Assembly: GCA_041398245.1 (NCBI GenBank)
Contig: JAWKVC010000014.1
Span: 55,079-119,078 of the forward strand
DNA: 64,000 nucleotides
Direction: 5' to 3'
Source of the DNA: UBA7672 sp041398245
GTDB taxonomy: Bacteria; Pseudomonadota; Alphaproteobacteria; Caulobacterales; Hyphomonadaceae
Part shown: positions 27,162 through 37,581 of the stretch, in pieces
How the letters are laid out: each line of letters starts with the position of its first letter
Position numbering within the stretch: the first letter of the stretch is position 1
Program-made: the position numbers and the translations under genes
Notes under the pieces: generated by a model
Told to the model about the DNA's origin: nothing
Seen by the model: the letters and a program-made list of their open reading frames with translations, nothing else
Database searches by the model: none

Positions 27162-27386
27162 CTATTCCGGCGGAGCGTCGACGATCTCGACAGCCACCTG
27201 TGGCGATCCGCAGGAATTGCAGCGCAGGACAGAGTTCGTCGGATTGTGCCGGTTCACGGCCAGACCGATGAAGCCGACCGCCGTGAAATTCCAGTCCCGC
27301 TGGCCGTTCTGGTTCAGCCACAGATGACCAGTCTGCCCGCAGGTGCGGCAGCGCAAGCTGTAGAGCTGGTGGGTGCGCGTCGACAC
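27162..27386 (-). CDS. Small zinc-ribbon protein
   Basis: About 74 residues from a GTG at 27386 with a GGAA site upstream; a TTG at 27449 would extend it but lies in the FNR box. Two C-x2-C knuckles (LRCRTCGQTGHLW and VLRCNSCGSPQVAVE) flank a 37-residue core (DWNFTAVGFIGLAVNRHNP), the pattern of a structural zinc ribbon. No family recognised. Convergent with ior, 22 nt away, and divergent from the FAD oxidoreductase, with an FNR-type box in between. Confidence 0.6.
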   Translation of the reverse strand: MSTRTHQLYSLRCRTCGQTGHLWLNQNGQRDWNFTAVGFIGLAVNRHNPTNSVLRCNSCGSPQVAVEIVDAPPE

Positions 27387-27435
27387 TGGGCAGATTCCGG
27401 GTCTTTCAGGTTCGGAAATCCGCCGCCCGCAGGGT

Positions 27436-27449
27436 TTGATCCGGATCAA
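27436..27449. promoter_or_regulatory. FNR/Anr/FixK-type box
   Basis: TTGATCCGGATCAA is a perfect match to the FNR/Anr consensus TTGAT-N4-ATCAA. Its centre is 53 bp before the FAD-oxidoreductase ATG and 57 bp before the zinc-ribbon GTG, close enough for class II activation of either gene. Confidence 0.7.
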
Positions 27450-27495
27450 AGCGCTACGATGACATTATTGAGGTTTTGGCGTTAGCGTGCCGCCC

Positions 27496-28623
27496 ATGGA
27501 CACGTTTGAAGCGGACGCAGTGGTGATCGGCGCCGGGGCCGTGGGGCTGGCCTGCGCCCGCGCGCTTGCGCTCAAGGGCCGGGAAGTGCTGGTGCTCGAG
27601 GCCGCCAACGCCATCGCGACAGAAACTTCCTCCCGCAATTCCGAAGTGATCCACGCCGGGCTCTACTATGCCACGGGCTCGTTCAAGGCGCAGTTCTGCG
27701 TCGAGGGCCGCCGCAAACTCTATGACTATTGCGACCGGCATGGCGTCGAGGCGCATCGGTGCGGCAAGCTCGTTGTCGCCGTCGATGACGCGGAAGCCGC
27801 CGCGACGCCGGCTCTGCTGAAGCGCGCTCTGGCCAACGGCGTCGAGGGTTGCCGCCTGATCGATGGCGCCGAGGCCCGCCGCCTCGAACCGGCGCTCAGC
27901 CCGGACGTACGCGTCGCCATCCATTCGGAAACCAGCGGCCTGTTCGACAGCCACGCCTACTTCCTGGCCCTGCAGGGCGAGTTCGAGGATCGCGGCGGCG
28001 CGCTCGCCTTCGATGCGCCGGTCCAGCGTGGCGCAGTGACGCCAGCCGGTCTTGAGGTCCAGACAGGCGGCGCCTCGCCCTCGCGCATCAAGGCGCAGAC
28101 GGTCGTGAACGCCGCCGGGCACTACGCGCTGCCGGTGGCCCGCAGTCTCGACGGCGGCCCTCGCTATGACGGCATGCAGATGCACTGGGTCAAGGGATCG
28201 TACTTCGTGGCCAGCGGCCGGGCAGCCTTCGCTCGTCTGATCTATCCGATGCACAACTCAACAACACAGGGCCTGCATCTCGCCATCGATCTGGGCGGAC
28301 GGACGCGTCTGGGACCAGACGCCGAATGGCTGCCGGACGATGCCGGCCCGCCCTTCGACTACGAGGTCGATCCCGCACGCGCGAAACACTTCTACCACGA
28401 GGTGCGCCGCTACTGGCCGGGGCTGAAGGATGGTGCCTTGTCGCCGGACTATTCGGGCGTGCGTCCCAAGATTGTCGCAAGGGGAGAGCCCAGCGCAGAT
28501 TTCGTGATCGATGGCCCGGACAGCCACGGCGTCGCCGGGCTGGTCAATCTGATCGCGATCGAAAGCCCGGGTCTCACCAGCTCGCTTGCCATCGGCGAGC
28601 ATGTCGCCAGCTTGGTCGGCTGA
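27496..28623 (+). CDS. FAD-dependent oxidoreductase, L-2-hydroxyglutarate dehydrogenase-like
   Basis: 375 residues from ATG 27496; a GTG nine bases upstream is possible. N-terminal dinucleotide fold DAVVIGAGAVGLACARALAL, then ATETSSRNSEVIHAGLYY, a DAO/LhgO-family signature, and a C-terminal GLVNLIAIESPGLTSSLAIG. Family members oxidise L-2-hydroxyglutarate or related 2-hydroxyacids and pass electrons to the membrane. A consensus FNR box upstream suggests oxygen-linked expression. Confidence 0.85.
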   Translation: MDTFEADAVVIGAGAVGLACARALALKGREVLVLEAANAIATETSSRNSEVIHAGLYYATGSFKAQFCVEGRRKLYDYCDRHGVEAHRCGKLVVAVDDAEAAATPALLKRALANGVEGCRLIDGAEARRLEPALSPDVRVAIHSETSGLFDSHAYFLALQGEFEDRGGALAFDAPVQRGAVTPAGLEVQTGGASPSRIKAQTVVNAAGHYALPVARSLDGGPRYDGMQMHWVKGSYFVASGRAAFARLIYPMHNSTTQGLHLAIDLGGRTRLGPDAEWLPDDAGPPFDYEVDPARAKHFYHEVRRYWPGLKDGALSPDYSGVRPKIVARGEPSADFVIDGPDSHGVAGLVNLIAIESPGLTSSLAIGEHVASLVG

Positions 28624-28653
28624 GCCGCCGCAAGCGTCGCAAATCAGGGAAAT

Positions 28654-28730
28654 TGGTAGTGGGGGCGGGAATCGAACCCGCGACCTCAGGATTATGAGTC
28701 CTGCGCTCTAACCAGCTGAGCTACCCCACC
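28654..28730 (-). tRNA. tRNA with CAT anticodon (Met elongator or Ile2)
   Basis: 77 nt including encoded CCA. D-arm GTAGCTCAGCTGGTTAGAGC, anticodon stem-loop GGACTCATAATCC (anticodon CAT) and T-arm CGGGTTCGATTCCCG. The acceptor GGTGGGG pairs with CCCCACT, leaving a G1-U72 wobble. Stable stems and lack of the initiator C1xA72 mismatch exclude fMet; Met versus lysidine-modified Ile cannot be settled by eye. Confidence 0.93.
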
Positions 28731-28744
28731 GCCGCTAGGCGTGA

Positions 28745-28771
28745 GGGGCTGGGGTATACGTCCCCGGCCCC
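28745..28771. terminator. GC-rich hairpin between H-NS-like gene and tRNA
   Basis: Stem GGGGCTGGGG / CCCCGGCCCC (one wobble) around a seven-base loop TATACGT. It sits downstream of the H-NS-like gene and just upstream of the tRNA, both on the minus strand. There is no T-run, so a terminator role is only plausible. Confidence 0.35.
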
Positions 28772-28808
28772 ACCAGCGCAAGGCGGGTGTGAATGGGCCG
28801 CACCCGGC

Positions 28809-29147
28809 CTATTTCACAAGGAATTTTTCGCGCTTTTCGCCCTTGCGCTCGAGCGTCTTGAGCCATTTCGGCGTCGGGCCGCGGCCGGTGTAGATCTCGC
28901 CATTCGGGCCGACATATTTGGGCTTCAGCTTCACGCCCTTGTCCGAACGTTGACGCCGCCCACCCGGGCCTTTGCCCATCAGTTCGTCCAGGCTGAATCC
29001 TTCGGCGCTGGCCAGGGCCTTCAGCTTGCTCAGCGTCTCGGCCTTGGCTTCGTCCTTCCGGGAGGCGATCGCCTTCTGCACGCGCGCCGCCAGCTCGTTG
29101 AGATCCGCCAGGGAGAGATTGTCGATGTTCGGGATTTTGGACGCCAT
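28809..29147 (-). CDS. H-NS-family nucleoid protein (HvrA-like)
   Basis: 112 residues. An N-terminal coiled-coil oligomerisation region (LSLADLNELAARVQKAIASR), a basic linker, and the H-NS DNA-binding end: PKYVGPNGEIYTGRGPTPKW with the GRGPTPKWL AT-hook-like motif. Such proteins bind AT-rich DNA and silence or modulate genes. The 120 bp upstream is markedly AT-rich (AAGTAAATAAATATCAG; TTTAAAAAAC), which could be an autoregulatory binding region. Confidence 0.88.
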   Translation of the reverse strand: MASKIPNIDNLSLADLNELAARVQKAIASRKDEAKAETLSKLKALASAEGFSLDELMGKGPGGRRQRSDKGVKLKPKYVGPNGEIYTGRGPTPKWLKTLERKGEKREKFLVK

Positions 29148-29269
29148 TGCCAGCCTTCGTGCTTCCGAAATTGAAAATAGAATGTATCCAACCCGCCCCG
29201 GAAATATACGTTCCGTGCGCAGTTGTCTAAGTAAATAAATATCAGCGTGTATTTAAAAAACTGCAAGCA

Positions 29270-30103
29270 TCAGGCGAGCCGGCGCGCATGCCAGCCGATA
29301 TGGTCTTCGATAAAGCTCGCGATGAAGAAGTATGAATGATCATAGCCGTGGCGCATGCGCAGCGTGAGCTTCTGGCCTGTCTCCTGGCAGGTTTGCTCCA
29401 GCAATTCCGGCTTCAGTTGTTCAGCCAGGAACTGATCGGCGAGACCCTGATCGACAAGGATGTCGTCATAATAACCGTGCGCCAGCCCATCGCGCAGAAG
29501 CTCGCAGGCGTCGTGCGCGCGCCAGGCTGACGTGTCCGACCCAAGGTAGGCGGTGAAGGCTTTCTGTCCCCAGGGACAATTCATCGGCGAGGTGATTGGC
29601 GCAAAGGCTGACACCGACCGGAAGACATCGGTATGACGGAAGGCCAGCGTCAGCGCTCCATGGCCTCCCATCGAGTGCCCGGATACTCCGATGCGCACGG
29701 GATCGGCCGGGAAGGCTGTCCGGATCAGCGGGATCAGCTCGTCGACGATGTAGGATTCCATCCGGAAGTGCTTCGCCCACGGTTCCTGCGTTGCGTCCAG
29801 ATAGAAGCCGGCGCCCTGACCAAGGTCGTAGCCGGGGTCATCGGCAACATCCTGTCCGCGTGGCGAGGTATCCGGCGCGACGATCATCACGCCATGCCGC
29901 GCGGCGGCCGGATAGGCCCCGGCCTTTGTCGTGAAATTGTCTTCGGTGCAGGTAAGGCCCGAAAGCCAGAGCAGTACAGGGAAGGGACCCGGACCTTCCG
30001 GCGTGAACACGCTGAACGTCATTGGCGTGCCAGTCGCAGAACTCTGATGGCGGCAATAGCGCAACTCGCCCTCGCACACGCGATGCGATTTAACGATGTC
30101 CAT
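29270..30103 (-). CDS. fghA: S-formylglutathione hydrolase
   Basis: 277 residues from ATG 30103, chosen for its AGGAG site 7 nt upstream. Esterase-D alpha/beta hydrolase with WLSGLTCTEDNFTTKAG, nucleophile Ser in GVSGHSMGGHGAL, and the His of GYDHSYFFI. Hydrolyses S-formylglutathione to formate and glutathione, the step after FrmA (32791-33900). The two genes are in the same direction but separated by about 2.7 kb. Confidence 0.95.
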   Translation of the reverse strand: MDIVKSHRVCEGELRYCRHQSSATGTPMTFSVFTPEGPGPFPVLLWLSGLTCTEDNFTTKAGAYPAAARHGVMIVAPDTSPRGQDVADDPGYDLGQGAGFYLDATQEPWAKHFRMESYIVDELIPLIRTAFPADPVRIGVSGHSMGGHGALTLAFRHTDVFRSVSAFAPITSPMNCPWGQKAFTAYLGSDTSAWRAHDACELLRDGLAHGYYDDILVDQGLADQFLAEQLKPELLEQTCQETGQKLTLRMRHGYDHSYFFIASFIEDHIGWHARRLA

Positions 30104-30271
30104 GGCGCGCTCCTGCCGGCTGCGTGTCGATCCCCGGCCTAGCGCGATGCGCGCGAACATTCCACCTCCGCTTGATGGTCCGATCCCCACCGGGCGGCGC
30201 GTCTGCAAGCCGCGCTGGTTTCGGCGTCGTGACTGGGGCAAGGTTCCCACCGAAAGATGGAGAGACATGGC

Positions 30272-30643
30272 ATGAACGCGATAAGGCAGCTTCTGATTGC
30301 GACAGGTCTTGTGCTGGCCGGCGTCGGCGCCGCACACGCTCAGGAAGCCGCCGGCAAATGGACGGGCGTGATCAAGGTTCCCGGTACGGACCTGCCGATC
30401 ATCGTCACCATCGACAAGGGCGCCGATGGCGCGCTTTCCGGCGGTCTCGAAAGCCCCAGCCAGGCGCCGGGCTTGATTGTTCCTGTCGAGACGATCAAGG
30501 CGGACGAGGAGCAGTTCAGCTTCACCGTCAACGCCATCGGGGGCGACTTCATGGGGATCTGGCAGGACGACAGGAAGACGTGGTCCGGCGCCTGGTCGCA
30601 GTCAGGCCAGTCATTCCCGCTGGAGCTTGCGCTGGCGAAATAG
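30272..30643 (+). CDS. Secreted protein resembling hydrolase N-terminal domain
   Basis: 123 residues with a signal peptide ending AHAQ. The mature part (GKWTGVIKVPGTDLPIIVTI ... GGLESPSQ) resembles the small beta domain that precedes the catalytic domain in some secreted alpha/beta hydrolases; here it stands alone. The start at 30272 has GGAG upstream; an ATG at 30257 is also in frame. Function unknown; ends 3 nt before the convergent next gene. Confidence 0.7.
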   Translation: MNAIRQLLIATGLVLAGVGAAHAQEAAGKWTGVIKVPGTDLPIIVTIDKGADGALSGGLESPSQAPGLIVPVETIKADEEQFSFTVNAIGGDFMGIWQDDRKTWSGAWSQSGQSFPLELALAK

Positions 30644-30646
30644 CGG

Positions 30647-31090
30647 CTAGCCGAACTGGAGTTGGTCTTCATCCGCGCGGTGGATCACCTCGAACCGGCC
30701 GCGGGATGATATCATCCACACGGCGGCGTCATGCCCGCTGGCCTCGAACAGGCCGACGCCGAACGCCTGCGCCCCGCGACGCGCGCGATAGAGCGCCGAG
30801 CTGGACGCATCCCAGTGAAAGCTCGCCTGCACGATGCTTTGGGTGAAGCGGTAGGACGTGATGCGCTGGATTTCCGACTCCTCGTCATCATCCAGCGAAT
30901 GCGGATCGCGCAGGCCGGGAAAGCCCTTCGCCATGTCGCGATGCCAGTTGCGCAGCGGAACAGTCGTCCGCGACGCATCGCCGCCGGGCCCGCCATCCTG
31001 GTCGCGGAATGCGCGGCTCACCCACTCCAGGAAGTCATCCCGGTTTCGTGGCGCGGCAAAGAGATCGAAGGCGTAGAGATCGTAGGCCAA
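30647..31090 (-). CDS. Conserved-looking cytosolic protein, unknown
   Basis: About 147 residues from a TTG at 31090 (reading M/L-AYDLYAFDLFAAP); a GTG at 31156 would add 22 residues of unlikely composition. The opening AYDLYAFDL resembles that of several small uncharacterised cytosolic proteins. C-terminal half: SASFHWDASSSALYRAR-like and VGLFEASGHDAAVWM strands suggest an alpha/beta fold. No signal peptide or TM helix. No function can be assigned. Confidence 0.6.
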   Translation of the reverse strand: MAYDLYAFDLFAAPRNRDDFLEWVSRAFRDQDGGPGGDASRTTVPLRNWHRDMAKGFPGLRDPHSLDDDEESEIQRITSYRFTQSIVQASFHWDASSSALYRARRGAQAFGVGLFEASGHDAAVWMISSRGRFEVIHRADEDQLQFG

Positions 31091-31171
31091 GGCTGTCGAT
31101 CCATTACAGGGAGGCGTCGCATTGCAGTCGCCGGTCACGCGTTCCGGGGAACGCACGCCTCGGCGGATAGT

Positions 31172-31185
31172 GAAACCACGGTTTC
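31172..31185. promoter_or_regulatory. Short palindrome GAAACC-AC-GGTTTC
   Basis: A perfect 6-2-6 inverted repeat about 80 bp upstream of the minus-strand gene at 30647-31090, in a locally less GC-rich stretch. It could be an operator for that gene; no matching regulator is adjacent. Confidence 0.3.
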
Positions 31186-31243
31186 GTTAAGGCGCCGGGA
31201 AACAGATCGGGAAGATTTACTCGATTGTCTGCAATTGAGCCCG

Positions 31244-31714
31244 TCAGGAAAGGCGGGCCAGCTTTCCGTCCCAGCCCGCAACCCGCCAGTTCTTGCCGGA
31301 GGGTTCGAATGAAAAACCCTCTGCTGTCAGCCGGCGCTTGTGTTCGGCGACGCCGCCGGGAAACTTTTCATTCAGCTTGCCGTCCGCCTTGATCACGCGC
31401 CACCATGGCGCGACCCGTTTGGCGCCCATCTCCTCTTCCTCGGCCGCCGCCTTGGCGGAAATCCCCGCAAAGATGCCGGTAGTCATCGGGCAGGCGAGGT
31501 CAGCCTTGTGGCGCTTCGCCAGCACGTCGCGGAGCGTGTTGGTCGTGGCGAGCTTGCCTTTCGGGATGGTGCGGATCAGCGCGTCCACCTCGGCCGGCGT
31601 CGAGATCACCATGCGGTCGCCGGGCGATCCCCAGCTTGCCGGAATCCCCTTGGGCAGGATCTCGATCTTCGGTTCCTGCGGCTTGCGAAGCTTGTCGCGG
31701 GCGGACGTTGCCAT
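31244..31714 (-). CDS. Alkyltransferase-like (ATL/MGMT-fold) protein
   Basis: 156 residues. The C-terminal two thirds follow the DNA-binding domain of O6-methylguanine methyltransferases: LIRTIPKGKLATTNTLRDVL, TGIFAGISAKAAAEE and VAPWWRVIKADGKLNEKFPG. The reactive PCHRV motif is replaced by PWWRV, so alkyl transfer is not possible. ATL proteins keep the fold, bind alkylated bases and hand them to nucleotide excision repair. An extra ~45-residue N-terminus precedes the fold. Strong AGGGGGA ribosome site. Last gene of a run of minus-strand genes starting at the HAD phosphatase. Confidence 0.82.
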   Translation of the reverse strand: MATSARDKLRKPQEPKIEILPKGIPASWGSPGDRMVISTPAEVDALIRTIPKGKLATTNTLRDVLAKRHKADLACPMTTGIFAGISAKAAAEEEEMGAKRVAPWWRVIKADGKLNEKFPGGVAEHKRRLTAEGFSFEPSGKNWRVAGWDGKLARLS

Positions 31715-31736
31715 GCATTCCCCCTATGAAGGCCGG

Positions 31737-32102
31737 TCAGGTTTCGTTCGGATAGTTGAAGAAGAGCTGGTTGCCGTCGGGGTCGTCAACGACGAACAGG
31801 CGATAGCCCCATTGTCCGTCCTTCACTGGCGCGCCGCGCGCTTCGAGATCGGCGCGGGCGGCGTTCATGGTCTCGAGGCTGCCGTCTCCCAGCGACACGA
31901 ACAGCAGGCCCTTGCCGCGCTTGTCCGGCCACTGGCTGGAAAAGATGATGGCGCAACCATCCCGCTCGACCTGCGCGACGAAGACGGTGCCGCCATCCTC
32001 GAACTTCCACGCCTCAGTGAAGCCGAGCCTGTCGCAATAGAAGGCGATGGACGCCGGCACATCAGCGACGTGAAAGACAGGGCGGGCGTACCAGTCGGTC
32101 AT
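31737..32102 (-). CDS. Glyoxalase/bleomycin-resistance-fold protein
   Basis: 121 residues, a single VOC-fold protein: VFHVADVPASIAFYCDRLGF opens, and FVVDDPDGNQLFFNYP closes with the usual terminal Glu replaced by the NYPNET context. May be a small-molecule binding or detoxification protein. It lies 22 nt upstream of the ATL gene and 6 nt after the DUF2314/DUF2185 gene, so is probably co-transcribed with them and frmA. Confidence 0.85.
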   Translation of the reverse strand: MTDWYARPVFHVADVPASIAFYCDRLGFTEAWKFEDGGTVFVAQVERDGCAIIFSSQWPDKRGKGLLFVSLGDGSLETMNAARADLEARGAPVKDGQWGYRLFVVDDPDGNQLFFNYPNET

Positions 32103-32108
32103 GGACGT

Positions 32109-32783
32109 CTATTGAACCTTCATGTTGTCGGGCGGCGCAGGGACATAAGCGCCTGTGACAACATCCCTGCGGAAGGCCGAGCCCACGGGCGCGTCGACCA
32201 AGTGGAGCCAACTATCATCGGCGTTCAGGACCGTGCCAATCGCGATATAGGCCGGTTGGCGGGCCTCGATCTCTTCATCGGTTGCGTTACGCATGTCGCC
32301 GCGAATGCGCCAGCCGCTGTCAGGATGCTCATCGTCGGGGTCGCCCATGTCAGGCGTTTCGCGATAAAGATAGTCGATTGGCAGTTCGCCATCGAGCACA
32401 GCCTGATCGACCATACACCGTTCCCAGTATTCGCGCCGCGTATCCGGCGGCGCCGATGCTTCCCGTTCCGGCGCGAAAGCGATAGCAGTGACATGCCAGC
32501 TTTTGCAGGCCACCGGATGACCGGCATGCAGCCCGGGAATATCGTCAGGTTCGTTGTCGAGAGCGCCAGTGAAGCCGTCGTTGGTCGTTGTCTCGACTTT
32601 TACCCACATCCGTTCGGCGTCCCACTTTGTCCCGGCGATGGTTGGGCGAAACACAAGCTTGATGTGATCGCCTGGGGAGACAGCTGCGAGACGTTCGGGC
32701 GTGGGCAAGAAATAAGTGTATGGCGATTCCGACGCGTTGATGCGCGGGTCATCCAGCGTGAAGAGGGGCGTGTCGCCGGTCAT
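32109..32783 (-). CDS. DUF2314-DUF2185 domain protein
   Basis: 224 residues with two uncharacterised modules. Residues ~35-100 (GDHIKLVFRPTIAGTKWDAE ... RMWVKVET) resemble DUF2314; residues ~120-215 (ERCMVDQAVLDGELPIDYLY ... SGWRIRGDM ... AIGTVLNADDSWL) resemble DUF2185/Imm33, a domain seen in immunity-like proteins. No toxin gene is adjacent, so an immunity role is not supported here. It is 7 nt downstream of frmA on the same strand. Confidence 0.65.
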   Translation of the reverse strand: MTGDTPLFTLDDPRINASESPYTYFLPTPERLAAVSPGDHIKLVFRPTIAGTKWDAERMWVKVETTTNDGFTGALDNEPDDIPGLHAGHPVACKSWHVTAIAFAPEREASAPPDTRREYWERCMVDQAVLDGELPIDYLYRETPDMGDPDDEHPDSGWRIRGDMRNATDEEIEARQPAYIAIGTVLNADDSWLHLVDAPVGSAFRRDVVTGAYVPAPPDNMKVQ

Positions 32784-32790
32784 TGCCGCC

Positions 32791-33900
<1,110 letters not shown>

Positions 33901-33951
33901 GGGACGACCTCTCCAGCTTGAAGGGGAGAGGACCGCGCGGCGCAGCGCCGG

Positions 33952-34635
33952 TCAACCCTCCAGCAGGCCGAGCACCTCTTCCAGCGACTTGCCGACATGG
34001 ATCACGCGGCCGCGCGTCTCATCGTCGGGCTGGATCAGGTCCGGGATCATGATGGTCATCAGGCCGGCGGCATGCGCCGACGCGACGCCGGTCGGCGAGT
34101 CCTCGATCGCCAGCACATCGCCCGGCCTGTGCCCCAGCATGGTCGACGCTTTCAGGTAGGGCTCGGGATGCGGTTTGCCGTGCATGACATCCTCGCGCGT
34201 GATGATGCCCCGGAAACGCCGGGCGAGATCGTGCGCGCGGAAATGCTTCTCTACCCAGCCCGGGCCTGACGACGTCGCCAGCGCATAGGGCGTCGCCGCC
34301 GCATCCAGCCGGTCGAGCAGGGCCGCGACACCGGGCTTCAGCGCCGCATGGCTGTCGCCGACATGTTCGCTCACCGCACGGTAGAAGTCGTCCAGCGGGA
34401 AGGCCTGCCCGAAGTATTCGCGCATTTTCATTTCGCTGTGCTGGCGGTGGCGGCCCACCAGCGAAAGAAACTGTTCATGCGTGAAGGGAACGCCATGCCG
34501 GTCCGCCGCGGCCATATAGGCGTCCAGCACCAGCGCTTCCGAGTCGATCAGCGTGCCGTCAAGGTCGAACACCACGGCTTTCGGCGCGCGGGGGAGGCGC
34601 AGGAGGGGCGTGGGCGAATTCGACGCGGATTTCAT
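33952..34635 (-). CDS. HAD-superfamily hydrolase (phosphoglycolate phosphatase/beta-PGM-like)
   Basis: 227 residues from ATG 34635; the frame is open far upstream but that part is antisense to mmsA. HAD motif I VVFDLDGTLIDSEALV, motif II YALATSSG, motif III HGKPHPEPYL and motif IV VLAIEDSPTGVASA are all intact, with a helical cap between residues ~35 and 100. It probably dephosphorylates a small sugar phosphate. The start lacks a clear ribosome site. Divergent from mmsA with 84 nt between starts. Confidence 0.87.
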   Translation of the reverse strand: MKSASNSPTPLLRLPRAPKAVVFDLDGTLIDSEALVLDAYMAAADRHGVPFTHEQFLSLVGRHRQHSEMKMREYFGQAFPLDDFYRAVSEHVGDSHAALKPGVAALLDRLDAAATPYALATSSGPGWVEKHFRAHDLARRFRGIITREDVMHGKPHPEPYLKASTMLGHRPGDVLAIEDSPTGVASAHAAGLMTIMIPDLIQPDDETRGRVIHVGKSLEEVLGLLEG

Positions 34636-34719
34636 GCGCCGGAGGTGGCTGTTCCGGCTGGCCCGGTCAAGCGGATAGAGGTAGGGAACGCAGCAACAAG
34701 GATTACGGGAGCGACGCAC

Positions 34720-36237
<1,518 letters not shown>

Positions 36238-36266
36238 GGTGGACCGTAGCCTAACCGAGCAAAGCC

Positions 36267-36665
36267 ATGGCAATTGCGGAGTATGTCAAAGCAGTCCGCG
36301 CATTCCGCGTCGCACGCGGACGAGTGAAACACATGCGTGACACGGCCGGAGCGTTATATCGAGCTTTGCAGCGCGATTTCAGCGGTTCACGCATTAAGCT
36401 CACCGGTAGGGCTTTTGATGAAGCTAATCCGGATGAGAGCGTCGACGAAGTTTCTCTAGATGTTTGGCCATCGGGCGAAGAACTCGCAGACGCTATCTCG
36501 CAGTTTAGGCAGGCTGATGCGGCGCTGGCCGCCGCATGGCAGTCCTTGTCCGAGGAAGAGCAAGAGGCGGTCGTCGATCCGCGCGAAGTAGGCCTCAGTT
36601 CCTCAACTCAAGTTGTCGTAGGGGATACTTCCGACAATTCGATGCTCAGGTTATCCTCCGCGTAA
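36267..36665 (+). CDS. Hypothetical protein of lower GC
   Basis: 132 residues, mostly helical and charged (EYVKAVRAFRVARGRVKHMR ... LSEEEQEAVVDPREVG), without signal peptide or TM segment. Codon use includes TTA, CTA, ATT and AGT, uncommon in neighbouring genes, and GC is visibly lower. It sits between mmsA and the DUF2306 gene. No family recognised; perhaps a recent arrival. Confidence 0.55.
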   Translation: MAIAEYVKAVRAFRVARGRVKHMRDTAGALYRALQRDFSGSRIKLTGRAFDEANPDESVDEVSLDVWPSGEELADAISQFRQADAALAAAWQSLSEEEQEAVVDPREVGLSSSTQVVVGDTSDNSMLRLSSA

Positions 36666-36681
36666 AGCACGGGACGCACCC

Positions 36682-37526
36682 ATGACCGCTCTCGCCCAGC
36701 CGATCCAGCCGCCGCGATGGACCGAAGCTGCGCTCAAAATGTCAGCCATCGCCCTCATGGGCGTGGTGTGGATCTCCTCCGCGATCTTCGGCGCTATGTT
36801 CTTGCCTACTATGGCGGCGCCATCCCGGCCGGCACGATGGAGCAGTGGAACGCCACGCTGCCCGCGCTCTATGAGTCGCATACGCCCGCGGCCTCCGCCG
36901 GCATGGGGCTGCACTTCTTCGCGGGCGCCGTCCTGCTGCTGCTTGGCCCCGTCCAGCTGATCGGGCAGGTGCGGGCCAAAGCTCCGGCGGTCCACCACTG
37001 GATCGGACGTCTCTACGCGCTCGCCGCCTTCTCCGCCGGCGTCGGCGGGCTGACGTTCATCGCGCTCAAGGGCACGGTCGGCGGCGTCACCATGAACATC
37101 GCGTTCGCCATGTATGGCGCGCTGATGGTGCTCGCCGCTGTCGAAACCGTACGCCACGCCATGGCCCGCCGCATCGACGTGCACCGCGCCTGGGCCATCC
37201 GGCTCTATGCGCTGGCCATCGGCTCGTGGCTCTATCGCATCGGCTATGGCCTGTTCTTCGCCATCATGGGCGCCGAGGACCCCGGCCACACCGAGGCGTT
37301 CTTAGGCTGGTTCGACTATGTGATGGACTTCGCCTTCTTCGTGCCCCCGCTGATCGTCGCCGAAATGTTCATCCGCGCCCGCCGGTCGCAGGCGACGACC
37401 GCAGGGCGCATGGGCGCGGCCGTCACGCTGGGGCTCGGCGCGGCCTTCATCGCCTACGCGACCTTCTTCTTCACAGCCTTCGGCTGGGGCCCGGCCATCC
37501 TGATGCGGTTCGGGGTGGCCGCTTGA
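36682..37526 (+). pseudogene. DUF2306 membrane protein, one-base frameshift
   Basis: The protein starts MTALAQPIQPPRWTEAAL in one frame to SSAIFGA, then continues one frame over as YVLAYYGGAIPAGTMEQWNA to the end at 37526. Restoring one C at about 36794 (GGCGC-TATG to GGCGCC-TATG) gives a continuous ~280-residue protein with about six TM helices and the DUF2306 pattern (HHWIGRLYALAAFSAGVGGL; IDVHRAWAIRLYALAIGSWL). Function of the family is unknown. Either a sequencing deletion or a recent pseudogene. Confidence 0.75.
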
Positions 37527-37581
37527 TCGCATCGGCAGAGCAGGGCAAGTGCTGGGGAAAGATCGTGGAGGATCGTCCCCA

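Noticed and set aside
32109..32783. Toxin-immunity pair
   Set aside because: The DUF2185 domain resembles immunity proteins, but no toxin or secretion gene is nearby and the gene sits in an frmA-led run.
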